This document shows positions 1 through 10,841 of a stretch of DNA of 64,000 bases, piece after piece (within the stretch, counting starts at the first letter, position 1; every line of letters begins with the position of its first letter). Source of the DNA: Bryopsis sp. KO-2023. Taxonomy: Eukaryota > Chlorophyta > Ulvophyceae > Bryopsidales > Bryopsidaceae. The DNA is taken from positions 6,944,001-7,008,000 of the forward strand of contig BSYQ01000004.1 of assembly GCA_030272585.1 (NCBI GenBank), written 5' to 3'. Below the pieces are notes generated by a model. The model saw only the letters and a program-made list of their open reading frames with translations. It was not told the origin of the DNA and searched no databases. The position numbers and the translations under genes are program-made.

Positions 1-555
1 AAGGTGAAGGATAGGAGAGAAACATCAAGAGGAGTGTTAAAACAGTCCCAATGTTAAAACTGCTTATGAAAACAACTTTCTAATTTTATTTGCAAAGAAC
101 ACTGGAAGTTTCTACAGAACATTACCAAGTTCTAAGTTGTTTTTGATCGAAAACATTTTTAAAACATGCTGCTTGGTCGATTCTCAGATGCGTTAGTAAG
201 AAAAAATATGAAAAATATAAAAAAGATTAACAAACACGTATTTATTTTCAGCAACAACTCCCACTGATGCTCGTATTCATTGTCGTTGTGGCAGGGTTTT
301 CTACTAGAACCCCCCCCTCCCCCCACCCACCCACCCACCGACCCACCCACCGACCCACCCACCGACCCACCCACCCCCATGCAAAACAAAACAAAACAAT
401 TTTAATTAAAGATATTAATTGTTTTTATCTATTGGCCAGTTGGGTGGAAAAACATATCAACTATTACACACACACACACGAGGCAAAATATTCCTTGGGA
501 AAAAAAATGATGACGATCCCACAGATTTTAATATATTCTGTGGGTTTTTTTCCAG
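1..555. other. No gene recognised; 12-bp C-rich repeat
   Basis: This is the upstream part of the Crypton locus. An array of the 12-mer CCACCCACCGAC lies at about 322-378 and a short CA run at about 468-479. A good polypyrimidine/AG acceptor at 540-555 precedes the first Crypton exon I can support. Any exon further 5' would lie here or outside the window; I cannot identify one. Confidence 0.6.
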
Positions 556-3500
556 AGACGGAGCAACCAAGTTCGGGGGAGGTAGAACGGAGTCTCAAAA
601 AAATTTTGACTGATCTTTCACACCTATCAAATGGTAAGAGAATTGCAAGAACTGACTTGAAGCACGAAGTCGAGGAAATCACCCCGGAGGATGTGCGGGT
701 GCTCGACTATCTCATAGACGTCGAAGCATTCGAGTTCGACGCCTATGAGGTGGTCGAGAGTCTGTTGCGGGAGGTGGAAGTTTCCGTGGAGGAGCCCTTG
801 CACCCATCTTCTGGCATCGAGGAACATCCTGCGATAGACCGGCATGAAGTAAGCAACAATTGAAAGATAATAATGATTTAGACTGCAAAAACTGGGAAAC
901 AATATTTTGAGCTGGAAAATATAAAAAGAATATAGTTTTCCCCCCCTAAAATATGTGCAAAGAACATTCTTAGATTTCTGCAAAACTTTAACTTCTTGTT
1001 TCAATTTCAGATTGGTAAAAACGACTTTAAAGGGTATTGCGCGGCCCTCAATAACTTACAACGACTTCAGCAAATGCTCCTTGGGGCCACTTTGGAGCCC
1101 CCCCTCAGCTCCGATGCAACCTTCACTTCTTGGCGCAAAAGGTGGTGCGCTGATGTCGCGCACAAACTAATGGAGTAAGCCTTCGACCTGTTTTCTGAGA
1201 ACAGAAATGGCGTACTCGGGATTCGAACCCGAGTAAATCATTCCACCGGACCACCAGAAAAATTCTAAAGATACTCAGAAAATTACCATCGAAACCGAAC
1301 CACCAGAAAAATTCTAAAGATACCCAGAAAATTACCATCGAAACCGAACCACCAGAAAAATTCTAAAGATACCCAGAAAATTACCATCGAAACCGAACCA
1401 CCAGAAAAATTCTAAAGATACCCAGAAAATTACCATCGAAACCGAACCACCAGAAAAATTCTAAAGATACCCAGAAAATTACCATCGAAACTGAACCACC
1501 ATAAAAATTCTAAAGATATCACGAAGCCTCCTTTCTAGAGTAAGAAAGTTTACTTAACTATCGAGGTACTTTGCAGCCCTAAAAATTTGCAGCTTGCTTG
1601 TCTTGTGCAGGAAGTTTTTAGACCGACAGGCCCGTGGCCTTGGGGAAGGATATAATTTATCACAAAAAAAAAATCTGCAGGAGTTTTTTCTCCTGCAAGG
1701 GACAGGCCCGGCATTGCAAATGAGGTATTTAGTTTAATCAACTAGATACATATGTTTCTGAACATATAAACATGATTTCATCTACGAACACTTCATTTTT
1801 CGACCGCTGATTTTTTGTCTATGAATTATTGGATTCTGTTCTTTTGTTATTTCTTCATATCTCAGTTTTTTTGTGTTTTTTTTTTACCTTCTTTAGGGCA
1901 CTCTTCCTCCTTTCCGCCGCGACATTAGGTCGCGGCGACGACCTCAGAATGCTACAGCTGTGCGATCTGAGCCACCGCACCTACGACGCCGAGTTTTTTT
2001 TCTCCCCTTCTTCGACGACCGTCCTCTTTCTTACAAAACATCAGGTTGACCTAAAGCATCATAAAAACACAACAGAAAATTCAATAACAATAATAATTAT
2101 TTATAATTATCAATTTATATGTTTTATAGGGAAAATGTAACAAGAATGGGGGAGTGGACCATTTATCTTGCGTCTCGGCGCGGGATGTCTTCCTGTGCCC
2201 CCTATTCGCGCTTGCCTTGCTCTTCGTTCACCGAGAACATCGGGAAAAAAAAACACCCCCTAATGTTCTCGGTGAACGGGGGGGGGTGGTACGGACTACA
2301 TGTTTTTGAAGGGAGTGAGGCCACCGCCCAAATTTCATACACCACCCACCGCTTGGCTATGAAAAAAGCCGGCCAAGCGGTGGGGTTTGCAACCACTCAC
2401 CCTACACACTGCTGTAGGGTGAGTGGCGCAAACGAATTGCGTATGAAAAGGTGGGCACGATTTTTTTTTACCCCTATAAACTTCTAGCATAATTTTTTCT
2501 ATATTCTATATATTGTGTATAGGCCATCATCTAGTTTTTTCCTGCCCCTACGAACTTCTAGCAGAAATATCTTTATATATCATACACAGTCCACCCAGTT
2601 TTTTTAATTATATAATCCACCAGTTCCAACCAGTGGATTATATATATAGTCCACCAGCCAGTTTTTTTTTTTAATTATATAATCCACCAACCAGTTCCAA
2701 CCAGTGGATTTTATATATAGTCCACCAACCAGTTTTTTTTTTTATTTTTATTTATATAGTCCACCAACCAGTTTCCAATTCCAGTTCCAATTTTTAGCCT
2801 TTTTATATATATAGTCCACCAGCCAGTTTTTTTTATATAAATATAATCCAACCAATCATTATTTCCATCATTTTTGTTTTTCTTCCACATGTTTTTTTCT
2901 TTTTCAATGCAATGAGATTTGGGTGACCGAAAGAAATCACTTTTCCGAATGAATAAAGAAACGAAACAGTCCACCCAGTTTTTTTAATTATATAATCCAC
3001 CAACCAGTTTTTTTTTTTTTTTAATTTATATAATCCACCAACCAGTTTTTTTTTTTTTTAATTTATGTAGTCCACCAACCAGTTTTTTTTTTTTTTCAAT
3101 GCAATGAGATTTGAAACAAAGGAACACTTACCTCGACAGGATGGACTTGGACACAATAAAAAGTATGCTTCTCCACAGCCGGGATGACTCCGAATTGAGC
3201 TACGCCAGGCTCCCTCCCCCCTCCGCTGTCCTCCTCATGGCAGGGTTTCCGTCCGACCGACACCACCACAGTCTCCCGAGGCTTGAAGTGGATCCTATGG
3301 AAGTCATTCCACAGCTTGCGTCAGCAATTTTTCCGAATATCGAAGCCCAACTTGCCACGAAAAATAGGGTGATGCCTGTTTTATTTTTTTCACCCCTGTT
3401 TTTTTTTTCTTTTCACAACTAGGATTTTCAATTCCTACTAGTATTTTTTTACCCCTACAAATTTTATATATATTATATGATATACATAATCCCCCCAGTT

Positions 3501-6056
3501 TTTTTAATATATAATCCACCAACCAGTTTTTTTCATCGTTTTATGTATCGTCCACCAACCAGTTTTTTTTTGCCCCTACAAACTTCTAGCGGAAATATCT
3601 TCACAACTACCACATATTATATATAGTCCGACCGTTTTTTTTTTTTTTTTTTTTTAAACTTTAGTCCCACCAATTTTTTTCATCGTTTTTGTTTTTCTTC
3701 CACCTGATTGTTATCCTTATTTATGTCGTATTCTGTCACACTTTCCTTCAGAGAAATCTGACCTACAAAGCTGCGTACCGCGACGTGTCGGGGGCGAACT
3801 TCCTCAGTTGCAAGCGATTTCTTCGCCAGTGCTTTTTTGCAGGTCTCCCAGAATTGCACGAAAGGTATGAATCTTCGTACCCAACCTCTTTTCTGACCTT
3901 CCGCACATTCGAGTACAACCTGTGTACAACCCAATCACAATTTGAGGTGCTCATACAGTTTCAATTTCCATACCCCTACAGTGCGATAAACGAGTATCCA
4001 GATTGTAATAGACACCACATCCACTTCATTTTCGCCAAAACGCTTCAAACACTTATTTCCACTCTCTTTGGCAATTCAACGACGGTCGATCGACAATTCT
4101 CCAGATTGTAGAAATAGGCATCTCCCATCTGGATTTATTTTTGCACGGTTAAATTATTCTTAATGTATTTTTAAACGGCTGCCAACTAAAATATTTCTTC
4201 CAAACCACCCTTACACTCAGCATGAAAAACACAGCACTCTAAACATCAAGACCGTATGTCCACAGATTCCCACAACATGAGATTTTCCAAATTTCGGAAT
4301 TGCGCATGCATTGGGACCAGTTTTTGCAGTGGAAGCAGTTCTTGCTCACCTACTGCAACAGAGTTCACGAGCTCGAAGATCTCCAGGACCCACAGATTGG
4401 AATGGGAAGGAGAGTCAGAGAGGACGCGCTTCGGGAGGCAAAGGGTGTGTGTTAAACATATGAATGAATGAGTAATTTACACTAGGCAAACGTGCACAAC
4501 GATGTGATTTCGCCCAACCCTTCCAAAATCCAGCCGAATTTATTTTCATATAAATCATTTATGATGTAGCATTCTTGAAAAGCGGATGGATGATTCATTC
4601 TCTCAACGCACACGTTCTTTTCCTTGCACAGAGCAACTCCGAGCTCCCCCACGTGACCCACTCGGAGCTCCCACTCCCCTCCATTCTGGAATGGAGGCCC
4701 CCCACGCTGGCCTTCATGTTCCATCTTCCATCCCAGCAGCAAATCTGGAAGCCAACCTCCGTGCTCCATCTCCAGCACCTCCTGGCCTGAATCGCGGCCT
4801 TCATGCTCCATTGCCAACCAGCTTGCAGTCCGTGCTTGGCCCACACATTCGAACCAGCCTCCACGCTTCTCCTCCACCACTCCTGCAGCCTCCGGCACCT
4901 CCTACTCAGGATCGCAACCTTCATGCTTCATTCCCAGCGAGCTTGCAGCCCAGCCTTGGCCAACACGCTGCATCTCCAGCACCTCCTGGCCTGAATCGAG
5001 GCCTTCATGCTCCATTGCCAACCAGCTTGCAGTCCGTGCTTGGCCCACACATTCGAACCAGCCTCCACACTTCTCCTCCACCACTCCTGCAGCCTCCGGC
5101 ACCTCCTACTCAGGATCGCAACCTTCATGCTTCATTTCCAGCGAGCTTGCAGCCCAGCCTTGGCCAACACGCTGCATCTCCAGCACCTCCTGGCCTGAAT
5201 CGAGGCCTTCATGCTCCATTGCCAACCAGCTTGCAGTCCGTGCTTGGCCCACACATTCGAACCAGCCTTCACACTTCTCCTCCACCACTCCTGCAGCCTC
5301 CAGCACCTCCTACTCTGGATCGCAGCCTTCATGCTTCATTTCCAGCGAGCTTGCAGCCCAGCCTTGGCCAACACGCTGCATCTCCAGCACCTCCTGGCCC
5401 GAATCGAGGCCTTCATGCTCCATCAAATTCGCTGTCTCCTCCCCTTGCAGCACATCCTAGTCTGGATCGGCCCCAGTTTTTTGGTGGTTGCCCTCTTCCC
5501 GCCATTCGACTGCAAAAACAAGACTTCAAAACACTCAAATGTGAGGCATATTTTGTGCATTCGCGTAAAGAATGCATTAAGGATAATGGGAATTCGAATA
5601 CTTGGGATCCAAGTGACTCGACGAAGGTGATTAAAAAAAAATTAAACAAAAGAATGAAACGTAATAACAAAAAACATGTTATCTTGTAGTGATGGATGCC
5701 CGAGCTTTGTGGAGCGAGTGGACAGAGGGGATCATTTTGGCAGATCACAGGTGGGGAAACGATTGGATACCTTGAACTCAAGAGAAACACGAAAAAAAAT
5801 GTTAAGGGAAAAATACTTATCTTGTTTTTTCTGCAGGAGTCCACCGCTTCGTGATCTTGAGGGGCTGGGTAATCCTGAGTTGTGGAGAGTGGGCGACGAG
5901 GCGATGCGAACTTTATTATGTAGGCGGCGGAAGTTGTGGAAGGCCATGGAGGCGACCTACAAGGACCGGGGGTTCGTTCGGATGATATCCGACTTTGAGG
6001 CTCGAAGAAAAGCCGGGAAGCCACCCACCATGGCCCGCCTTGCCAGGGAACTCTAA
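556..6056 (+). CDS. Crypton tyrosine recombinase (intron-rich DNA transposon)
   Basis: Exons read from splice sites and phase: 556-848, 1011-1174, 1897-2044, 2130-2450, 3140-3368, 3752-3864, 4266-4444, 5690-5750 and 5837-6056 (stop TAA). Nearly all junctions are phase-compatible, giving about 575 residues, a usual Crypton length. Landmarks in order: a helical N-terminal core-binding region; RGDDLR (exon 3, first catalytic Arg); the GKCNKNGGVDHLS segment typical of fungal-type Cryptons; THCCR (exon 4, the HxxR motif); ELSYARLP (exon 5, likely nucleophilic Tyr) followed by an MAGF motif; SLPRLEVDP...IFPNIE; and a C-terminal block (ALWSEWTEG ... CRRRKLWKAMEATY) resembling the GCR1_C DNA-binding domain of Crypton-F proteins. 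Oddities: exon 4 changes reading frame across the stem-loop at 2226-2277, so this copy may be broken or the exon model is wrong there. Donors GTGATG (3369) and GTGGGC (2451) are weak. The first exon with a start codon was not found. The family call is from recalled motifs. Confidence 0.75.
1175..1896. repeat. Crypton intron 2: tRNA T-arm-like hairpin and 49-bp tandem repeat
   Basis: A hairpin at 1213-1235 (TACTCGGG, loop ATTCGAA, CCCGAGTA) resembles a tRNA T-arm on the minus strand. Just downstream, about 1252-1520 holds 5-6 copies of a 49-bp unit (AAAAATTCTAAAGATACCC ... CCACCAG) with few differences between copies. The rest of the intron is unremarkable apart from a TGCAGGAG/CTCCTGCA stem near 1675-1702. 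It may be a degenerate SINE-like piece with an amplified tail. Confidence 0.7.
2226..2426. repeat. Three consecutive perfect stem-loops in Crypton exon 4
   Basis: Stem 1: GTTCACCGAGAACAT (2226-2240) pairs with 2263-2277, 15 bp. Stem 2: CCCACCGCTTGGC (2345-2357) pairs with 2372-2384, 13 bp. Stem 3: CCACTCACCCTACA (2393-2406) pairs with 2413-2426, 14 bp, 6-nt loop. Stem 3 encodes the THCCR catalytic motif. Confidence 0.9.
2575..3090. repeat. AT-rich array with recurring TCCACCAACCAG motif
   Basis: Degenerate units made of a T-run, TATATA-type DNA and (A/G)TCCACCA(A/G)CCAG recur about ten times in this intron of the Crypton. Variants read TATAATCCACCAACCAG or TATAGTCCACCAGCCAG. More copies lie at about 3490-3680 in the next intron. 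No protein is supported here. Confidence 0.75.
3488..3680. repeat. Second block of the TCCACCAACCAG AT-rich array
   Basis: Same degenerate unit as in the preceding intron (T-run plus TCCACCAACCAG), about 3-4 units, ending shortly before the acceptor of the Crypton exon at 3752. Confidence 0.6.
4765..5425. repeat. 204-bp minisatellite inside a Crypton intron
   Basis: Three full copies and a partial copy of a 204-bp unit containing CATCTCCAGCACCTCCTGG and GCTTGCAGTCCGTGCTTGG. Corresponding points recur at 4803, 5007 and 5211, exactly 204 bp apart. Because 204 is divisible by three and stops are few, long proline-rich frames run through it in several frames. The flanking exons (ending 4444, starting 5690) splice in phase across it, so I read it as intronic. 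A 367-codon Pro/His-rich frame (4586-5689) is the alternative reading. Confidence 0.85.
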
Positions 6057-6640
6057 CCTGAAGGCAGTTGCACACACACAAAAAAAATAAAAAAAATAAA
6101 AATACCAACTGGAGCAGAGAAAGATGTTCAATCTGTTTTATCTGTGGGAAATCTGTTGTTACATACAAAATTGCAAGGATATTTATTTGTCAAGAGGGAA
6201 AAAAAAACATGAAGATTTTGTGTTTTCGAACAAAGAAGAAAAACCAAACAGAAAGCAGAAAATTGACTGAGGTGATTTGGCCCTTGTAACACACACAACA
6301 GGCCCACCTAGGGGGCACGGCCTTGTTCCCTGATGAATTCTGGCAATGCCACTAATTTTTTGTTTTATTTTATTTTTTTTTTGGGGGGGTGTGTCCTTCA
6401 TACATGGCAGACACTGTGTTCAAAATACTAATACAAATATCTGTGGGTAAAACTGCCACCTCGAGGGACCCACCTGCCCCCTTCTTTTTTTGTGGATTCT
6501 GTTTTTGCTTTTGTTTTTTGTTTTTTTCCAGGCCCCTAATTATCTGTGGGTCTGGAAACAGGACCAGCCTTGGAACTGCAACTGCAAGCGACCCAAAACC
6601 CACCAAAACCTTTGTTTTGTTCTGCTCCTTTCTCGACACC
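6057..6640. other. No gene recognised downstream of Crypton
   Basis: AT-rich and T-rich spacer. The motif ATCTGTGGG occurs at about 6136, 6437 and 6540 and again near 6858, 7575 and 7640. On the minus strand it reads CCCACAGAT, like a splice acceptor. Confidence 0.5.
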
Positions 6641-6647
6641 CTTGGGG

Positions 6648-6868
6648 CACGTGTTGCTTCCACATTCTGAGCCGACGAGTCCAAATCACCATGTTCTCCA
6701 TCCGTTCGGGTCTTCCATTATATCGCACATCCCCGTTTCTCATTTTCGCCCTTGAACCAAGTCCCTTCACCAGTCCCGCCAGAAATTCCTCCGCATGCAT
6801 ATTCTCTGCTATTAAAAAACAGCCTTTTTTCATTTACAATCTCTTGCTCCAAGTTCCGGTTATCTGTG
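6648..6868 (-). CDS. Possible exons of an unrecognised minus-strand gene
   Basis: On the minus strand an acceptor CTATCCCACAG precedes a short segment ending at a GTAAAT donor (about 6868-6843). A second acceptor, AATAGCAG (about 6816), opens a segment reading NMHAEEFLAGLVKGLGSRAK ... TRRLRMWKQHVPQ, which ends near 6648 at GTGTCG. Frame and sites are plausible but I recognise no family. It could equally be a decayed transposon piece. Confidence 0.3.
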
Positions 6869-7095
6869 GGATAGAGTAAGAAAGGAAGATTCAGTAAGAG
6901 GTTGCCCAGTTGAGACCACACTTCCTGCATGTGAAAACTAATATGACACAATAGACAAAGAAATAAAAAGAGTAAAAAGTTATTCACTGTTAAAAAGTTA
7001 TTTCTTCAGAATACATATAAACAAAAATAAACAAAATGAGGTGGGAAGAACTGGAAGCATAGACTTCCAAAACAAAACAAAACAAAAAAACAAGA

Positions 7096-7735
7096 CAAGT
7101 TCTATTGGCTTTGTTGGCTGTTTGAAAAGCTTAAAAAAAACAAATCGGCCTGAAAAAAATCAAGCTTTCACTTCTCTTAAGAAATCAGGGAAACAAGGGG
7201 GGGAGAAGGCCTGTCCCCCCCGCAAAAAAAAAAAGAGAAAGACGGCAGAGAATGCCCCACCAGACGCGCGCTGCCATCCCTTAAGACTTCCTTCCGTGTT
7301 CCACCATAGTTTATGCTCTCGCTGCTGCTCCATTTAAGTTCTTCAAAGAAGAAAGATTTTCCTAGACAGCTTCTGTTGGCTTTGTTGGCTGTTTCAAAAG
7401 CTTAAAAAACAAAAATAGTCAGGTTGAATAAAACTCGAGCTTTCACTTCTCTAGAAAAATCAGGGAAACAAGGGGGGGAGAAGGCCTGCCCCCCCCCAAA
7501 AAAAAAAAAATAAATAAAAATAAATACAGGTCCTGTTCATCCTGTTGGCTGTTTGAAAAGCTTGAGGTTTAATTATCTGTGGGTTTAAAAAAACACAAGC
7601 TCTCACTTGTCTCAAAAATCAGGGAAACGGCCCCTGATTATCTGTGGGTTGTGGGTTGTGAAGGAAAAGAAGAGAAATGAGAGAAGAGAGAGAGAAATAA
7701 GGGGGGGGAGAAGGCCTCCCTCACCAAAAAAAGAA
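7096..7735. repeat. Degenerate tandem repeat, about three units
   Basis: Units begin near 7096, 7360 and 7525. Each holds TTGGCTGTTTGAAAAGCTT, then (in order) CTTTCACTTCTCT, AATCAGGGAAAC and GGGGGGAGAAGGCCT followed by an A-run. The third unit is shorter and includes two copies of TTATCTGTGGGT. No coding potential recognised. Confidence 0.7.
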
Positions 7736-7859
7736 ACAAAAGCAAAAAAAAATAAAAGCAAAAAATAATAAAAGCAGCAAAAACAAAAACGAACAAGGGC
7801 AAAGAAAAAGAGAAAGAAACCTTTCTATCTCCTTTTATCTTTTTGGACCAGCCCAAACA

Positions 7860-8334
7860 GTTCAACAGAGAGAAAAAGCTTTATTTTTTTTTTTCGCACC
7901 ACCCGACACCGTCTGTGCGCGCTCTCGTCCCTTTCTCCATCCGAACAATCGCAGAGGGAAAAAATCGACGCACGCACGCACCACCCGTCCCTTTCTCCAT
8001 CCGTTCCACAGATTCGACCGGCTCGGGAATCGAACCCGCCCGAGCACCCATGCACCGGCCTTTTGCGTCAAGTCCCCTCGGCGTCCTCGGCGTCCTCGGC
8101 GTCCTCGGCGTCGGGATACTTAACGCCGGCTACCGCATCCAGCGATCTTGTTTCCAGACCCCCCAGATCTCTTTTCTTGGCGAAATTGCTCCCCTCCACA
8201 GAAAGTCCACAGAAGCAGATGCGTGGAAGAGGGAGAAGGGGCGGGGCGGGCGGAAGAGCGATGCCACGCCGTCCCGCGAGGAGAGGCCCCCCGGCGGGTT
8301 CGGGGTCAGCAGCAGCAACAACGGCGAGCGGTGA
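7860..8334 (+). other. GC-rich segment with 9-bp repeat; possible first exon
   Basis: A 9-bp unit (GTCCTCGGC) is repeated about four times at 8072-8112. From the ATG at 8050 a frame stays open to a candidate donor (GAGCG|GTGAGG) at about 8334, and other frames are open too. A minus-strand frame through the repeat is Asp/Ala/Glu-rich. The higher GC and CG content could mark a promoter or first exon, but I recognise no product. Confidence 0.3.
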
Positions 8335-8539
8335 GGGTTTTTTGCTGTGGGAGTGAGGGTGTGAGGGAGGGTGGGACGGAAACGTGCGATGAGGGTGACG
8401 CGATCGTGAGACGGGGGGCGCCAGCGTGGCGTTTCCAAGCGCGTTACCGCGATGATCCCGGAGGGTGATCGCGTGTATGATAACCAGATCCTTGCTTGAT
8501 TCGCCGTTTTCAACCACCAGATATGGTTGGATCAGATTT

Positions 8540-8850
8540 CAAGTTCAAGGCGATTACAATCAAGCTCTGCATCTAATTTCTATATCAAATCAAAACATGG
8601 GAAGGTGCAGCCCCACAATAAGAGGCCCAGAGGTGAATCATTTTGGAAGGCTACCCAACCAGAAACTAAAAGAACAAATTTCTTTCTAACCAATGCATAG
8701 CAATTAAAGCTCAGGCAGTTCTTCTGGGGTTGGAATTGGCACTGTAGGTTATTGTCACTGTGAAAAACTCTCTCCCCTAATCGTCATTTTTTCGTTATGG
8801 AGTGACATGAAAAGAAAGATGCTCAACCTAGGACAGAGGAAAATGCGTCT
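8540..8850 (+). repeat. Dispersed repeat segment X, copy 1
   Basis: Homologous in direct orientation to 59757-60095. Shared stretches include AATCAAGCTCTGCAT, TCAAATCAAAACATGGGAAGG and GGTTATTGTCACTGTGAAAA. No coding content recognised. The adjoining segment Y lies in opposite orientation at the two loci. Confidence 0.85.
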
Positions 8851-8984
8851 GGAATTCTTTGAAACAAATGACTGGAAGGTAGGCACTGATATGACCGACT
8901 GGGGTTAGGTCAGACATAGTGGTGTTATGTCGGACAGAACGGTTAGAGCTGGATTGTGCTAACGGGTGTGGGATCCCGTTTGGG

Positions 8985-9540
8985 TCTTAACAGGCACGCA
9001 CGGGCCGACCAATCCATTCCGTTTTCTCCTTCTAGCCCTGCTCTCGCATAAATTCTCTGAAATATGATTCACAGTGCTGGAGCTCCCCTTAGAACTCCTA
9101 TATCTCAGCTTTTCATTTGCATGTGTCCCGTATCAGTTATTTGCTAATCTCTTTTTTTAAAATATTAATTTTAAGACTAGTTTTAGCCCCTGTTTCTCCA
9201 AGAACAAAGCAATTGAAAGGCTGGGGAAGGATTCAACTTTCTTATTTCCACTCGAGAAGACACATTATGATAAGAGAAAAAAAATCGCTCGTTTCAAAAC
9301 TACAAAATATCAGGATAGTATACACCATCTTTGAAGATGGTGTATTTCTTTCACGAATTCGTGAAAAAAAAAAGAGTCGACCCCCGTTTTTGTTCTTTTT
9401 CCCCTCTCGAAAGGACCTAGATAATAGACGATGCTTGCTAAATCTGACTGAAGGTGGGGTGAGGCAAAAACTGAAAACCCCCCCATAAAACTGGAGGGCA
9501 AAATCATGCACAAAGCGACGTGCAAGGAGAGGTGGAGACA
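8985..9540 (-). repeat. Dispersed repeat segment Y, copy 1
   Basis: The reverse complement matches 59115-59690. Shared stretches include AACGGAATGGATTGGTCGG, CAAATGAAAAGCTGAGATA and TTTCTCTTATCATAA. This copy carries two adjacent palindromes (9320-9345 and 9349-9366) that the 59-kb copy lacks. Confidence 0.85.
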
Positions 9541-10002
9541 GATGATATTGAGCTAGGGGCGTCTAAAGTTTCAAAGGGATCAAAGTAAAAGTTAAAAGTT
9601 TGTTTCCTTGCTTTTTTGTTTTTGTTTTAATATAATTTCAAAAACAGCAAAAGGAAAAAGATGCAAGAGAATTTGCCCATATCTTTTTTTTCTTACACTG
9701 GAAAAAAAATCCAATAACAAAAAATCCGTGCCATTACAAATCTTAAGATCATGCAACTTGTTTGTGCCCTTTGCAAGAACTTTAGTTACTAATCATTATC
9801 GAGCAGCAATCTTTCTCAGAATACTAAAAAATCAAGGTCCGATGGATAGAAAGTTTTTTGAAAGCGCCATGTTGTTCGACTGGGACAAACCTCACCGTTT
9901 CAGTGCCAGGAAAAAGAAAAAAAAGAAACAGTTTCTTGTCAAGGGTTCAGGGATTTGCAAGAAGCACTTCTTGCAAAAATGCTTTTTAGAAAAGACGTTT
10001 TC

Positions 10003-10071
10003 CACTTTCTCGATCAAACCACAATTCATACACAATGTCCTCCTTCATTCCAACATCTCCCCCTGATCAAA
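10003..10071 (-). pseudogene. Scrap of the BTB/glycine-rich gene 3' end
   Basis: Close match to 46001-46068, which holds the last codons and 3' flank of the minus-strand BTB/glycine-rich gene (shared CACTTTCTCGATCAAACCAC and CTCCTTCATTCCAACATCTC). Nothing else of the gene is seen nearby, so this is a small duplicated fragment. Confidence 0.75.
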
Positions 10072-10840
10072 GTGCAAAACTTTGGGGCCCAATACCCCCA
10101 CATAAAGGCACACTTTTTAAATTCTATTCACACCAGCAAGTGAATTCCTTGCCACCTGAAAATCAGAATTCAGGTCCTTGATTGCTGGCCCGGGTGGAAT
10201 ATATACCCATCACAGCTCCCTGGAGTCTCTCTGGGGTCTTAGCAGAAAAAGAGAAACATAAAAAGGAAGAAGAAAAAAGGGACTGTATGTTGGCTATGGT
10301 CTGACCACAGCAGATTATCCACATATCCTGCAGGGATATTCATTCTGCTCCTGACCAACAATATGGCCCAATTTTTGAACATACCGTATCCCTGCAGCTG
10401 AGAGCTTTTTTTTCCATCCATGAGCGTATGAGGCTGGACAAATGTTGATGGCCACAGCAAAGAAAAATGTGAGAATACAGTATCATGGTGGAAATCTCTC
10501 CAGCACCGGGGTGGAATTCGAAACAAACAGCCACCCACCAGAAAAGAAAGAGGGGTCCGAGGATTGGATCCACCACCACCAAGGAAGTTTGGGGTGGTGC
10601 CCCACGAGTCTTTCCAGCTGCATGAAACACAGGCCTTGACGAGAACAGCTATTGTAGGTGCTGGATTAGGTAAAAGAGTGGCAGAAACAGTGCCAAATGC
10701 CACAGGATTTGGTTTCTGGGTGCTCTGGCACAAATAATCAAAAAACTATTGGACCTTTTCTCGAACCGAGCGTGTCATCCTTGGGCGTAGGCGACACAGT
10801 ACTTCGCCGCGCTTTCCAATTTTGCGGTCCGCGTCACCGA
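10072..10840. other. No gene recognised
   Basis: Moderate frames exist on both strands (for example minus 10239-10733), but none shows a recognisable domain or convincing splice pattern. A short plus-strand stretch, about 10640-10735 (GAGLGKRVAETVPNATGFGF), could be an exon relic. Confidence 0.4.
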
Positions 10841-10841
10841 A

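Noticed and set aside
4586-5689. 367-codon proline-rich gene
   Set aside because: It consists mostly of a 204-bp satellite open in several frames; Crypton exons splice in phase across it.
8020-8062. Another tRNA-like B box (GGTTCGATTCC, minus strand)
   Set aside because: Only the B box and a short stem match; no A box at suitable distance.
8068-8517. 149-codon minus frame ending in Asp/Ala/Glu repeats
   Set aside because: Created by the 9-bp GC-rich repeat; no domain or splice support.
10239-10733. 164-codon minus frame
   Set aside because: No recognisable motifs, biased composition, no partner exons.
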